From contig MBPM02000031.1 of the NCBI GenBank assembly GCA_001695595.3, positions 248,001-312,000 on the forward strand: 64,000 bases of DNA, in the 5' to 3' direction. Below the pieces are notes generated by a model that made no database searches, was not told where the DNA came from, and was given only the letters and a program-made list of their open reading frames with translations. Source of the DNA: Plasmopara viticola. Lineage: Eukaryota; Oomycota; Peronosporomycetes; Peronosporales; Peronosporaceae. The first letter of the stretch is position 1, and every line of letters begins with the position of its first letter. A program made the translations under genes and the position numbers. Below, piece after piece: positions 9,185 to 20,985 of the stretch.

Positions 9185-11541
9185 CGCAATGCTTGAGCAA
9201 ACACCAGCTCAAATGGTGGTAGCTTTGGCACTGTCAGACTCAACAAATCAAAATCAAAATGATGAGTGGGTTTTCGAATGTGAACCTGTCCTATAACTGC
9301 TAAAGCGTAAGGGTTGTGCAAAGCAAGCTTGCTTTGCAGGATAATTGTGAATTTGGTATTAACGAATATGCTCAGCGGCCACTTAACTGTTGAGCCGCGG
9401 GCTGGACCCTTTGGCAGATCTCTCACCTACTTGTATACGTAGAGGACTCAATATCTAGTGAGTTATTTGAAGGCTATTTTCGTCTAGATAAACGCTAACT
9501 GATGCGGCATGTGCCACCACTTCACTTCTTCTAGTTTGTAGATGGGATTCGAGCTGAGTTTGCCGAATGTATATTTGGCCATTTACCTCATCGCGATGCA
9601 AATATGATCGTCTGCCAACTAACAATGATGCAACTATGACCGCTGTCAAGGGGTTAACACCACTCCACTTAAGCATCTTTGCCTGAGATGAAATTCGTGC
9701 TAATCGCTAAAAAGGCAACAGCTTTAGATGCGCGCGCCAGCAAATGTTTAATTCAAAAGCTCTATCAAAAAGCAAAGAATGACCCAATCGGTGGAGAAAG
9801 CGAGGCATTTTTATGTAAACTAAAAAGATGCATAGTCCTAACAAACTGCAAATGATATAGAGCACGGAAAATGCTCGTGTGCTCCGTGACAAATATCTCC
9901 TTGTCTAGTTATGTTGGACAGCCTTAGGTCGGAGCTAGCATACTCGCGCATGACCGTCATAATAATGTTTCGGTAGCAATTAGGCAAGCCAAAAACAACT
10001 TCTATAAATTCTTCCTTTAGTGCTATCAAATACTGACTCTGTATAAGTATTATATACACAAGCCGCATTTTGTTGCACATGTTGATCTCTTTGGGTCGGG
10101 GACAGTGAGCAGTCGAGTACCGGGTGATCTTAAATTTACTTGCACGCCTCTTCGGAGCGAAGTGCTGTGTGAGCTTGTCCACTCCTGTGCCGTACGAGTT
10201 TGCTGACGTAATTTTACGCATGTTTATAACGGTAGTACCGGCTCCGTACTGGCAACTACTGGACTTGTCAGCCCTATCCTTTTCTTATTTGAAAATCTTT
10301 TGCGTTCGCTTCCTACAAAAAAAATATAAGCAGGCATCCTTGACGAAGAAGAGCTCACTCAATGCTCTTTCTATGTATCGGTAACAATTTGCATTTCCAC
10401 AAGCATCTACTTTATGTCAAGTCCCACTTTTGTACTTTATATAATTTTTTTGTAGCATCGTAAATGTAATCAGTCATCGACCAACTGATTTCCGGCAAAG
10501 TAATGAATTGTCAGTATTTGAGTGGGGACAATGCAAAAAAGAAGCAATCTTTTCGTGGCAAATGTACATGTGAAAGATCTTGCTGCTTATAATATACCAT
10601 CCACGTTTCACATTGGCATATCGTACAAATTTTTTCGTGTAACAACTTTGCATTTCTTATTTGATAGTTGCACGCAGCATACGATCATGTTCGTCGTATT
10701 ATCCTTGTTCTTTTGCACTTATACAATCGCGTTGTACAGTATGGATTTCAATTTCTCATAAGCCTTGCTCTTGCTTATTTAATTAGTGTTTAACTTGGTA
10801 TGGCGCGATCGAGCGCTAGCTTAGTGCTTCTACAAGCATTAAATCTTTATGCTTGTCACCCTAAATTGTAAAGTTTTGCAACAACGCTTTCTAGTGATCG
10901 TGAGCGATAAAATATCTAGGTTAGGCTGACCGTCATAGAATTGCGAGACAACACTTTACCTGCAAAATTGGCTGACGCTTGCAAGAAAAGGTGGTTATTT
11001 TTTTTGCACGATTGGATAAAAGGTATTCTCTTTGATCACGCCGGGCTTATGGCAGATCGATAGGATGTACTAAATTCAGCCGTTCGAATTTAAAAGGTAA
11101 TAAAAGGAGTTGGCATAAATTGGTCACCACCTGTAACAGCTTGACAAACAGCGTCGAATTATGCGGATTACTATGAGTTAGTATCTGAATTCCCGGCAAA
11201 GAAATTACAGATCGATTTCTCAAATGAAGTATGTAGGGATGATTATTTAAATAGAGAACATTTAGGTGAGAGTTCAGCAAATCTATTTGGCGAGTTACAC
11301 AAATTTGCAGATTAAACATGGAGCTGGATGAGCGGCAGGCGATGGTCATCGCAATTAGAATAGTATCAAAGATTCTGATCGACAGCCATTGAAGGGACAC
11401 GCTGAAGCTCTCGCTTGCTATAAAAGCCCCGGAGCCTCTGGCCACAATTAATATTGACAGTATGGGTTCGAAAAAGGTCCAAATCTGTGTCTACGAAACA
11501 TACATACCAGTCCCAACTAAAAAAATCTCACATGTGCTTTA
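9185..11541. other. gene-poor stretch left of the copia element
   Basis: No gene could be supported. The longest ATG frame is on the minus strand at 9838-10221 (127 residues, MRKITSANSYGTG), with no domain and no splice context. A minus-strand frame at 11047-11445 lacks an ATG and has leucine spacing (LNVLYLNN, VISLPGIQIL) faintly like a decayed leucine-rich repeat. AT-rich homopolymer runs are frequent. Confidence 0.4.
11537..11541. repeat. target site duplication, left copy (CTTTA)
   Basis: CTTTA directly precedes the left LTR and recurs at 15909-15913 directly after the right LTR. A perfect 5-bp duplication is what copia-type integrases produce. Confidence 0.8.
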
Positions 11542-11686
11542 AATTGAAGATGTTACTTGGGCACTAGTTGGCAAATTGCAAAAGTGAATATATTTATAAG
11601 TGCTAATTTTAAGTAGTCACCAACTGATTGCAGATACCGGTACTTACCGATATGTAGTTGCTGGTCGAGGCGTCGATTCTCCAACA
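11542..11686 (-). repeat. 3' LTR of the copia element
   Basis: 145 bp, matching 15764-15908 base for base as far as I can see. In element orientation it starts TGTTGGAGAATC and ends CATCTTCAATT. A conventional TG...CA boundary at 11545 would leave no matching target duplication, whereas including AAT gives a perfect one. The polyprotein stop codon (11644-11646) lies inside this LTR. Confidence 0.9.
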
Positions 11687-14600
11687 CTCCCACTCGCCTC
11701 GTCAGCACTTGGCGACTTGATGCCCAACTTGTTCCGGAGATTTTGAAACTGCACAGCGCTGATTGGCTTGGTCATCATGTCGGCCATCATGTCGTTTGTT
11801 GAGCAATACTGCAACACCACTTGGCCATCTTCTACCTTTTCACGAACAAAATGATAACGAATGTCGATGTGCTTGGTGCGCTTGTGAAATTCCGGGTTCT
11901 TGGCCAATGCAATGGAGCCCTGATTGTCCTCGTAAACTGTAACCGCTTCATCAGTTGTCAACTCACCCAATTCGCACAAGAAAGCCTTTAGCCATATAGC
12001 CTCTTGTGTTGCCTCCGACAACGCCATGTATTCAGCTTCAGTAGATGACAGCGCCACCGTACGTTGCTTCTTGCTTCTCCAGCTGATGCATCCGCCGTTC
12101 ATCATAAACGCATAGCCGCTCGTGCTTCTTCTTGTTGCAATATCTCCAGCCCAATCTGCATCCGTGAAACCTCGAAGTCCATCATCGCAGCCCGGTTGGA
12201 ATTCAATACCATGTGTCCTTGTCCCTTGAATGTACCTGAAGACCCGCTTGAGTGCTTGCCAATGAGTAGGACATGGATCTGCCGCAAATTGGCTGAGTAC
12301 TCCCACTGCTGCCGCGAGGTCTGGTCGAGTACATACCATGAGATACATGACGCACCCTACTGCATTTCGATAGGGGACTCCAGCCATGGTCACGTCGTGT
12401 TTACAACCGTCTTCACACATATTCTTTGTCAGTTTGAGGCCCGGATCTTGAGGTGTCTTGACCGGGTTACTGGCATCCATCTTAAAATTGTGCAAAATGT
12501 CACTTGCAAACTTATTCTGTCGCATCGAAATAACTCCACTTGTCTTGTCTTGCTCAATTTCAATTCCGAGGAAAAACTTGAGCTGGCCCATATCAGTCAT
12601 CTCGAATCGATTACTTAATGCTTGCTTGGTATCTTGTAGAATCTTGACACTGCTGCTTGCGAGCACTAAATCATCAACGTAAAGAGCCACAAAGATCATG
12701 GCTTGGTCGTTTCGCATCAAGTAAATGCAGTGGTCTGACTCACACTTCTTGAACCCAAGCTTAAGCATGAACTCGTCGATGGTCTTGTTCCACATGCGAG
12801 GTGACTGTTTCAGGCCGTATAGTGACCGCTTGAGCTTGCAAACAAAATTCGGGTGCTCTTGATTCACAAAGCCGTCCGGTTGCTCCATGTATATGTCTTC
12901 ATCCAACGGTCCGTTAAGGAACGCTGTCTTGACGTCCATTTGATGCAGTGTAAGGCTGTATTTGGCAGCAAGACTAAACAGGATCCGAATTGATGTGAGC
13001 TTCGCCACCGGTGCAAACGTTTCATCATAGTCAATGCCGTACTTCTGTGAGAAGCCTTTAGCAACAAGACGAGCCTTAAACCTTTCAACTTCCCCGTCTT
13101 GATTCTCTTTCACGCGAAAAACCCATCTGCATCCAATCGCCTTGCGTCCTTTTGGCAATGGCACAATCTCCCAAGTTTGATTTTTATGCAGGGACTTAAC
13201 CTCTGAGTCACAGGCTTCCTTCCACTTTACAGCGTCACTAGATTCCATAGCCGACTTGAATGAAGTCGGCATTTCTCCCACTGAATCCATGACGTAGGCC
13301 GCCTCAACATTGAAGCAGTCTTGTGCTGCTGCCGACATCTCTTTAAGTCCACGACCTTTGCTGAAGATTGTATGCCGCTTAATTCTTGGAATTTCTGTTG
13401 CTTTCTCGAGCGATTCATTTCGTTGGTGACGTTTCCTGCCCACCTCAATGTCAACATCGGAAGAAGTTGCCTCTTCTTCTTGTGATTCTTCATCAGTTTC
13501 TTCGACATCTTCGATGACAACCTCTTCATTGCAGTGATCACGCTTCACAGTATCAAAGACCATTTCCATAAACCTGGCATCGCGACTGACTAGCACACGA
13601 CGGGTTTGTAGTTCCTCAAAACGATACGCCTTTTCATGCTCGGAATAACCGATAAAGCGGCAGCGTACCGACCTTGCATCAAGTTTGGTGCGCTTTTCTT
13701 TGGGAACCGTGACAAATGCGTGGCAACCAAACACCTTAAGGTTTGCCAGCAATGGCTTTTTACCGGTCCAAATTTGGTGAGGTGACTTGTCGTGAGAAAC
13801 AGCGCGTGTAGGACAACGATTTCGTAGGAATGCAGCGGTCATAACTGCTTCGCCCCAGTAAATTTTTGGTAATCCAGCGTGTTCCATCATGCACCTCGCG
13901 CACTCAACCAACGTTCGGTTCATGCGCTCAGCCACTCCATTCAGCTGTGGTGTGTACGGCGGGGTGAACTTTTGAGCGATTCCCCGGTCACTGCAAAACT
14001 TGGCCATTCTGTGCGATGTATATTCTCCACCATTGTCACTGCGAAGCGACTTTACTCGATATCCGGTTTGCGTTTCAGCAAGCGCGACATATTCAGCAAA
14101 CTTGGTAAAAACTTCGGATTTGTTGCGCAGCAAGTATACCGTGCAAAAGTGTGATTTGTCATCAATAAATGTGACGAAATATCGCTTTCCACTAAAAGTA
14201 GGCGTCCGCATAGGGCCACAAACATCACTGTGGATGACCTCCAGCACTTGTTTCGCACGGTTAGGTGATGACTTGATGTAGCTTGTACGCGTTTGTTTGC
14301 CAAGCGAACATCCGTCACACGCCTCCCACTGCTTAACAGACGCAATGTCAATACCAGTTCCATAGTTTTTCTTAACAATGGCATCCAATCCACTTAAGCC
14401 AATGTGACCAAGTCGAAGGTGCCAGAGGTACGAATTGGTGTCCCCATGGCATCCCATCGAAGTTGTCACATTTGCCGCCTCAGCTGGAATTGGTGTCATG
14501 CAGAGCTTGAACAAACCCTTTCCTTCGCGAGCACCAAGCTGCCATCGCAAACCTTTTGCATTTGCAAAGCAACCATCTCGCTCAAAGGTAACTGGTCCGA

Positions 14601-15759
14601 CATCCTTCGTAAAACGGCCCACTGAAAACAAATTTCGCAGTAGTTTCGGAATGTGCCACACACGTGTAAGTACACCTTTCTTGATTCCACGTGGTGTTTG
14701 CATTGACATAACTATGTCACCCGTTCCAACCGCTTGAACAATACCGTCATCAGCGAGGTGTACGTCCACCGGAGACATGACCTTGTAGTTGATCATGTAC
14801 TCTTTCGAGTGCGTCATATGCTGAGTTGCACCCGAGTCTACCAGCCAAACACTGCTTGACTTGGTAGCACTTGTGTCACCACCCACCGAAAATAGAAAGT
14901 CGCTAGAAACATCTTCAACTTGTGCGACATTCGCACGCTGTGGCCTTTGCCGCTCCGCATTATCACGAATTCGCGCGGAACACTTGGCAATCCAATGACC
15001 TTGTTCCCCACAGTAATGGCAAGATCCACTTGTCTTCGCCTGCACAAGACGTCCTTTGCGCTTGTTGTTATCATTAGCCATGAACGCTTGCCCTTGGTTG
15101 TGCGCGGCTCCATCGATGCCGCCACCCTGTTCCTTGCGCTTCATGTCTTCATGTAGTACCCGAGACGTCACGAGATCCCACGTCAACGAATCAGCACGTG
15201 ACTCCAGTGCCGTGATGAGAAATTGGTACGATTCACTCAAACTGCTCAGAAGCGTGATAACCAAGTCGTCCTCGCTAACCGGAGCCCCGATCGCATCAAG
15301 CTGCTCCGCTAGTGTCTTCAACTTGTTAATGTGCTGAAGCACATCATCACCTTCATCCATTGTTGCTGTCAGGAAACGTCGACGAAGGAAGAGTCGATTG
15401 GCGAGGCTCTTCTTCTCGAAATGTCCTTCGAGTCTTGACCATGCATCATGCGCGCCAGTCGCAGAACGAACCAGTGGCAGCTGCGAATCTTCCATCGCGA
15501 GACAGATGATCGCAAGCGCCTTGCGTGACTTCCTCTTATAGGTTCCTTGGTCCAGCGAAGTGACGCACTGCTCCAACTTAATCTCGCCACTTGCCACGTC
15601 CCACAGATCTTTCTCCTCCAACACCATCTGCATCTTGAATTTCCAGTTGTGGAAGTTGGTGCCGTCGAACTTGTTAATCCGGCTTGGCGTAGACGCGTCC
15701 ATGGTGGCGAAGGCAGAGTCAGGGGGTGGGAAGGCAGAGTCGGCGGGGCTTGGGCTCAT
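11644..15759 (-). CDS. copia gag-pol polyprotein
   Basis: One frame of 1371 residues from the ATG at 15759 to the TAA at 11644, with no frameshift or internal stop. In order it has a UBN2-type gag domain (about 1-215), a CCHC zinc knuckle ([14 protein letters not shown], near 247-260), an aspartic protease with [10 protein letters not shown] (near 307) and the GAG-pre-integrase HHCC finger (HLRLGH ... CDGC). The integrase core follows (HSDVCGP, SDNGGEY, then the Glu in NGVAERMN), with reverse transcriptase (DVKTAFLNG and the YVDD box) and RNase H (DADWAGD, SSTEAEY, EDNQG). All catalytic residues expected for each domain are present. The ATG falls only a few bases after the 5' LTR, overlapping the presumed primer-binding region, so leader space is minimal. 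Confidence 0.95.
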   Translation of the reverse strand: MSPSPADSAFPPPDSAFATMDASTPSRINKFDGTNFHNWKFKMQMVLEEKDLWDVASGEIKLEQCVTSLDQGTYKRKSRKALAIICLAMEDSQLPLVRSATGAHDAWSRLEGHFEKKSLANRLFLRRRFLTATMDEGDDVLQHINKLKTLAEQLDAIGAPVSEDDLVITLLSSLSESYQFLITALESRADSLTWDLVTSRVLHEDMKRKEQGGGIDGAAHNQGQAFMANDNNKRKGRLVQAKTSGSCHYCGEQGHWIAKCSARIRDNAERQRPQRANVAQVEDVSSDFLFSVGGDTSATKSSSVWLVDSGATQHMTHSKEYMINYKVMSPVDVHLADDGIVQAVGTGDIVMSMQTPRGIKKGVLTRVWHIPKLLRNLFSVGRFTKDVGPVTFERDGCFANAKGLRWQLGAREGKGLFKLCMTPIPAEAANVTTSMGCHGDTNSYLWHLRLGHIGLSGLDAIVKKNYGTGIDIASVKQWEACDGCSLGKQTRTSYIKSSPNRAKQVLEVIHSDVCGPMRTPTFSGKRYFVTFIDDKSHFCTVYLLRNKSEVFTKFAEYVALAETQTGYRVKSLRSDNGGEYTSHRMAKFCSDRGIAQKFTPPYTPQLNGVAERMNRTLVECARCMMEHAGLPKIYWGEAVMTAAFLRNRCPTRAVSHDKSPHQIWTGKKPLLANLKVFGCHAFVTVPKEKRTKLDARSVRCRFIGYSEHEKAYRFEELQTRRVLVSRDARFMEMVFDTVKRDHCNEEVVIEDVEETDEESQEEEATSSDVDIEVGRKRHQRNESLEKATEIPRIKRHTIFSKGRGLKEMSAAAQDCFNVEAAYVMDSVGEMPTSFKSAMESSDAVKWKEACDSEVKSLHKNQTWEIVPLPKGRKAIGCRWVFRVKENQDGEVERFKARLVAKGFSQKYGIDYDETFAPVAKLTSIRILFSLAAKYSLTLHQMDVKTAFLNGPLDEDIYMEQPDGFVNQEHPNFVCKLKRSLYGLKQSPRMWNKTIDEFMLKLGFKKCESDHCIYLMRNDQAMIFVALYVDDLVLASSSVKILQDTKQALSNRFEMTDMGQLKFFLGIEIEQDKTSGVISMRQNKFASDILHNFKMDASNPVKTPQDPGLKLTKNMCEDGCKHDVTMAGVPYRNAVGCVMYLMVCTRPDLAAAVGVLSQFAADPCPTHWQALKRVFRYIQGTRTHGIEFQPGCDDGLRGFTDADWAGDIATRRSTSGYAFMMNGGCISWRSKKQRTVALSSTEAEYMALSEATQEAIWLKAFLCELGELTTDEAVTVYEDNQGSIALAKNPEFHKRTKHIDIRYHFVREKVEDGQVVLQYCSTNDMMADMMTKPISAVQFQNLRNKLGIKSPSADEASGSVGESTPRPATTYR

Positions 15760-15763
15760 AACC

Positions 15764-15908
15764 AATTGAAGATGTTACTTGGGCACTAGTTGGCAAATTG
15801 CAAAAGTGAATATATTTATAAGTGCTAATTTTAAGTAGTCACCAACTGATTGCAGATACCGGTACTTACCGATATGTAGTTGCTGGTCGAGGCGTCGATT
15901 CTCCAACA
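15764..15908 (-). repeat. 5' LTR of the copia element
   Basis: 145 bp, the counterpart of 11542-11686. It is followed on the plus strand by CTTTA (15909-15913). It contains a tataaatata-like stretch (near 15812 on the minus strand) that could serve as its promoter. Confidence 0.9.
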
Positions 15909-15913
15909 CTTTA

Positions 15914-18900
15914 TTTGATCAACTCGGTTTCAAATTATAAAAAAATGATCAGATGTGGATCAGGATGGCTCTGTCCATAGTCGCAGCTTGCTGTTGAAGC
16001 TGATGATTCATAGTATATAGCTGTCTTTAATGCGCTGGTAGGTCAAACCCAAGGGGTCCCGATCGTTCGATGTGCTAAATATTCCGTCGGGAGACCATAA
16101 CGTGTCCTAAACGCTTTACAGACGTGCAATTCTACTGCAGGCCAAGGTTGAAAGTGCCCCTATAACATCAAAGGTGAGTGCTGAAATCAAACAAAAAACG
16201 ATATCTCTACCAAACACGCAAAAGTCTGATCAACATCTTGACGATCAGGTCATTCCGGGCTCTGACCAAGTCTATCATACATAACAAAGAGTTCAGCACT
16301 AACTTTGTTGCCTTCTTGCTGATATAACCGATGGCAAAGTGTGGCGTGCATTCTATAGCGTCGCACCAGCGGTCTTTAGCCAATGGTATGGTCTCGTTGA
16401 GGATCACTAGAGCAATGATTTCATTCGGTCACTTTCTTGTGCAGGCGATCCATATTCGCTTCCTTTATTGTTAGAGTGTTTTGGTTTTATGACTCTTCGA
16501 TCTCGTTCGACTCAAAACAGAACATCCTAGGATCAGTGATTACTTATAGGTTAGCACTCGATACAAATCTCATTCTCGTCTCACCTCTATAATTAAATTA
16601 TTAGAAAGCGTAGGGTTCGATCGTGATGATGACTAATATTAATAACTCGGCTACCATGTCTGACAGAAGAAAATAATAGAAAATACTGAACTAGCGACGT
16701 TTCTCCGCTGGCGATGTAAATCGAGGCTTATTCGCGGTACGCATGTTGCAGAACCCATGTTTTAAAGTACCTGAAATCGTAAAGGCTGGGCATAGAGCAT
16801 TGGGCACAGCCCGCACCTCAGGTAAGGTTTTGCTCAAGGCGGTTACCTGAATAAGAAGAACAAAAATCAGGGCCCAAACTGATCGAGCTGAGCTGAAATT
16901 TTGCCCGCGGGGTGTCCTGCTCTGGTGAGTATTGTAATTAGGTAATGACCTAACAAATTTTAGAAACAAATTTTGCGGTGTCTAAATACTGCCGATTATG
17001 TCTGAGACGTACTGACATGGAACAATTGCGGTGAAGAGCTTAATGATAGCCGTTAGTTGACAAGGTGATCATTTACAACCACCCATTGGCTATTTGTGGA
17101 AATTGATCTACAAAAAGCATGTAACACTCTTATTTGACATTTTAAGCGAAATTAATTTTAGGGACAACCGGATCGACACGATCACCTCATTTGACCGCGT
17201 AAATACGGTTGCTTTAATGGCTATCTTAGTAAATCATCAAAATCGGGTCGCCGTTCTGACTGCACTAAAAGGGCACCGTCGAATGGATCATTGATTCGGT
17301 CTGCTTTGATCTATTATGACTAATCAAACGTGATCATTAATGCAGTTTGTCTCGTTCTGCTACAGATAAAGGCGAACTAGAGCGTATTTAATGAACCAAT
17401 GCGCTCTGTTCTACTATTGAGAAGGTCTTGATCACTTACCTGATCCACTCCGGTCTTAAGAAAAACTGCTAGGGTCTGACCATTCAGTCGGTCTGCCCGG
17501 ATCTACTTTGAAATATTGTCAATACGGTCTACTTCGATCAAGTTTAGGATTATAAAGGAGTAATCATCGATTTGATTCGTTCTCATTCAATCATGAATTG
17601 CTGAATTAATTAAATCATTGATCCGACCTATTTTGATCAAAGTTGATCGGATCTACTCAAAAATTCTTAGAAACGATAGGAGTACTACTGCATGAAATTT
17701 TCGAGTTAGTCTGCAGGTAATTTCCCCATATATATACCTTCTCTGATCTGCTAAGTCAACTAAGTTCGAGTATTGGTTTGCGTGGATTAAGTAATCGAGA
17801 TTGCGCGACTACTTTGGTAGGCACACCACTTGTCGAGGAAAAGGTCTAATGCGAACTGTAGCACGGTATTACTTAATGCATATAATTACAACGTACTTCA
17901 GAAGTTGTTGAAAGCTTTCATGTAATATTATCATTCACTCCAGCGCGACGGCACGATTATTCTCATGGTCATCATCTAGCTATCGAGGTAGCACGAGAAA
18001 ATCAAGCGGATAGATCTTGTGCATGCACCCTCTCGCCTAAAATCCTTGCGCTTCTTTGATGTTTCAAACTGCACAAACTATGAATATAAATTTTTTGAGA
18101 TCACAAACGAGGTCTTTATTTTACCTTGTCTGCACAGGATCATTTCAAAAAAAATGTCTTAAGTGTCCGTTTATGAAGCTGTATCGTATTTAAGAAACTG
18201 CCAGTATGAACTCTAGGCAGCATTTGTCATCTATTTCATCAACAGTCAGCAAGAAAACGCAGTTTTACCACATCTCAAAATATCTGTGCGACTTTAGTAG
18301 GCCTACTTGAGAGTACTCAAACGACATCAATATAAAAAGAGAACATGTAGCTTAAAACTATAGCTGAATCAATTTTTAGTCAACCCCAAGATCTCGAAGA
18401 AATAGGATGGTAAAATGCGTATCTATGTGGTTTGAAAAGTCGTTGAAGACGTGAGCTATGAGCATTTCATGTGAAATCCTGTGATAAAGCATCACGACTA
18501 ACGTATCGTTATACTTTTCTACTCTTTATCGATTAACCGTGGCAATTTATGGCTTAAATTGTTTGAAATTTCTTCAAGAAAAGCCAACCAAAGTACGATT
18601 AATTTGTTCTGGAACGACTTGCATACAAGCAATAAACACGAATGTATCTTTTTGCTCTGCAATAGAATATAATATTGTTTAATGCACTTCGTGCGCTGCC
18701 TTAGTATGCGCAAGTGAGATTATTCCTGAGAGTACACAGACGTCTTGGGAGCGGATGAAGTGGCTCCGGCAGAATTGCCCGAATGCCTTTGAAACTGAAT
18801 TTGAATGCAAAACGCGCTTCGTAGGCATTTTTTTGGCCGGGTGTTGGGCGTTCACTTGGAACTTGTGCTCTCGGTAGCACGTACCGTATCGGTTGCTAAA

Positions 18901-19729
18901 CCATTAGGTATGACAAGATATCGTAATAGATGTTATAAAGGGTTGCTAATTGAACGGTAAGAGACACTTTTAACGAATTGATCTTTCTCAATTATGTGCG
19001 ATATCCTTCGCAAACGTACGTTGAGGGTGGTTAAGTCTGCGCGATAGGTGCAAATGTCAGTAAAGCTTTGTTCTGTTATTGTGTTGCTGCACTTGCCACT
19101 CTGAATTTACTTCTATTCGTGCATCGACCAGGCTCTTAGCTGATCGAGCACTCATTATTAATGCAGGCCCAACTAATGCATTGGAAGGCGGTATGAAGAC
19201 CAATTATTAAATGTGCCTTTAATTTGGTGAGACTTAAGGAACCGAATTGTGCATTAGAATGTATAATTTGATTTCTTTAGTCTGCAAGATGCTGTGTGAC
19301 CCTATTACATGGATCGATCATCTTAAGCGGCAAAAGCTCGTCCCGACACGCGCGATGTGGTATCATCCTTTAAAGACGGCAAAGAAGTGCGGTCTATTTG
19401 TTTCAGTCCGCGACATATACAATGGAAGAATGCACGATCAAGTGATCTCATTTACAAGTCAACATATGAACAGTTTACACAAATCCAAGCATTGCTTCGA
19501 TTGGATATAAGACTGACTTTGACCAAAGTCGATTCTTAGGGCTACTAATTTAGTGATATGACATAACCGAGTTCTTATTCCAATATTCTAGTTTATACAG
19601 ATAGACTATAAACTATTAAAGCTCAACAATCGACTTAAAAACTAAGAAATAGCACGGTCACATTTAATTGGTGGAAATCCTTTTGCTCATCTAATGCCAC
19701 GCGGTCAATCTTAAAAAGAGAGGCTGACG
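15914..19729. other. gene-poor stretch between the copia element and RPN2
   Basis: No gene could be supported in 3.8 kb. Short frames exist on both strands but none has a domain. Between about 17,290 and 17,670 a degenerate motif of the form YGGTCTRCTTYGATC recurs irregularly in both orientations, suggesting an old decayed repeat. A minus-strand ATG frame at 16207-16407 (66 residues) has protein-like composition but no match I know. Confidence 0.4.
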
Positions 19730-20985
19730 ATGACGCACTCGACTCGACTACTCGGCGCTTGGGGTTGTGTCGTGCTGCTGCTGTCGCTTACAGTGGATGC
19801 CGCATTCAATGTGAACATGAAGTTGGAGTCCTCGCGGATAGCAATGACGTCCAATGAGCTGGAAGTGGCCGTCGTGGTGACACCTAAGCAGTCCAAGCTC
19901 AAGCAGCTCACGCTAGAATCCCTCGTGGACACTACGGGATCTGTCGTACTTTCTGGACTTGTACGTGCTGATTACTAATTGAGAAAAGCTGATAATTATG
20001 GTTGACATTCCCTTATGTGCATATCAACGTAATGTAGACTCTTGAAGGTGATGGAAGTAGGTTCGTGACCAAATTGACAGGCGACCAGAAGCTGAAGGCC
20101 GGCATATACAAGCTTAAGGTAGTAGCGGTGGACGAAAAGACTCAGGAAAGCGCCGTCGAGTTGCTGCAGCTTAAAGTTACTTCGCCTGTGAAGGTAGTGA
20201 GCGCCAAAGCCAACGGCAATAAGATGAAGCTGGGTGACAAGCTTACGGACAAGAGCTTTAGCGCCGCTGCTGAAGATACGCTAAAAATAGAGGTGCAGCT
20301 GCAGCAGGTGCACGACGAGACACCTGTGGTGGCTCATCAAGCCTTTCTTCATTTTACGCACGCGGTAAAGAAGACGGAGGCGTACTTTGTTTTGACTGGC
20401 GACGCTAAGTCGATCCACAGCACGACTCTGCAGTTTGCAGCGCTCAGCAAAAAATTTGGATACAACTCGGGTAATTATCACGTGGAGCTCATTCTGGGTG
20501 CTCCAACGTTCGATAAGGCGATTGTGTGGGATCTTGGTATCGTCGAACTTCAGCTCGAACCCGCTCCGCCTGAGACGCCCTCTCCACTTTACAAAAAGCC
20601 ACTCTTATATGAAAGTGACACGACGCTTAAAGCTCTACCTGAAATTCAGCACGTGATGCGTCAAGAGGACGTGCGCCCGCCCGTTGCCGTGTCTGTGGCC
20701 TTTATGGGTGCCGTTCTGGTCCCTCTGGCTTTTTTTATCGCGTTCGTGCTACGCCTGGGACTAAATGTAAAGCGTCTGTTCGAGGGATCTGTATTTGCTT
20801 TCGGCTGTGTATTCCTGGCCTCGTTCGCTGGCATCTTGATCCTTTTCGGTCTTTACTGGCTGAAGCTGACCATGTTCCGTACCCTTGGCTACCTTAGCAT
20901 TTTGGGCTCTGTGAATTTCTGGTCTGGCCACTTCACACTCAAGCGCCTTGCTAAAGCTCCCGTGAAGAAGAACAAGGTCGAATAG
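19730..20985 (+). CDS. RPN2: ribophorin II / SWP1 subunit of oligosaccharyltransferase
   Basis: Two exons, 19730-19960 and 20038-20985, joined across a 77-nt GTACGT...TAG intron, give 392 residues. The N-terminus is a signal peptide (MTHSTRLLGAWGCVVLLLS, cleavage near VDAAF). The lumenal part is beta-rich. The C-terminus has the family signature PEIQHVMRQEDVRPP, then three membrane spans, the last two around AFGCVFLASFAGILILFG and GYLSILGSVNFW. It ends in a basic cytosolic tail with KKNK. Ribophorin II/Swp1 is a structural subunit of the ER oligosaccharyltransferase that N-glycosylates nascent proteins. The length is nearer yeast Swp1 (286) than human RPN2 (631), as in many protists. The neighbourhood gives no functional clue, since kilobases of non-coding DNA lie on both sides. 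Confidence 0.92.

Larger units (their letters stand above)
11542..15908 (-). mobile_element. complete Ty1/copia LTR retrotransposon
   Basis: An element of 4,367 bp on the minus strand, bounded by 145-bp LTRs (11542-11686 and 15764-15908) that look identical by eye and flanked by CTTTA duplications. Between them lies one open frame with gag, protease, integrase, reverse transcriptase and RNase H in Ty1/copia order. The sequence after the 5' LTR, ggttatgagccc, resembles the primer-binding region of insect copia, which uses an internal fragment of initiator tRNA-Met. A purine-rich gaggcgagtgggag lies directly before the 3' LTR. Identical LTRs and an intact frame indicate a recent insertion that may still be functional. 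Confidence 0.95.

Noticed and set aside
11545..11686. 142-bp LTRs with TG...CA ends
   Set aside because: With these edges the 5-bp flanks differ; moving the edge by AAT gives a perfect CTTTA duplication. The conventional ends remain possible if the match is chance.
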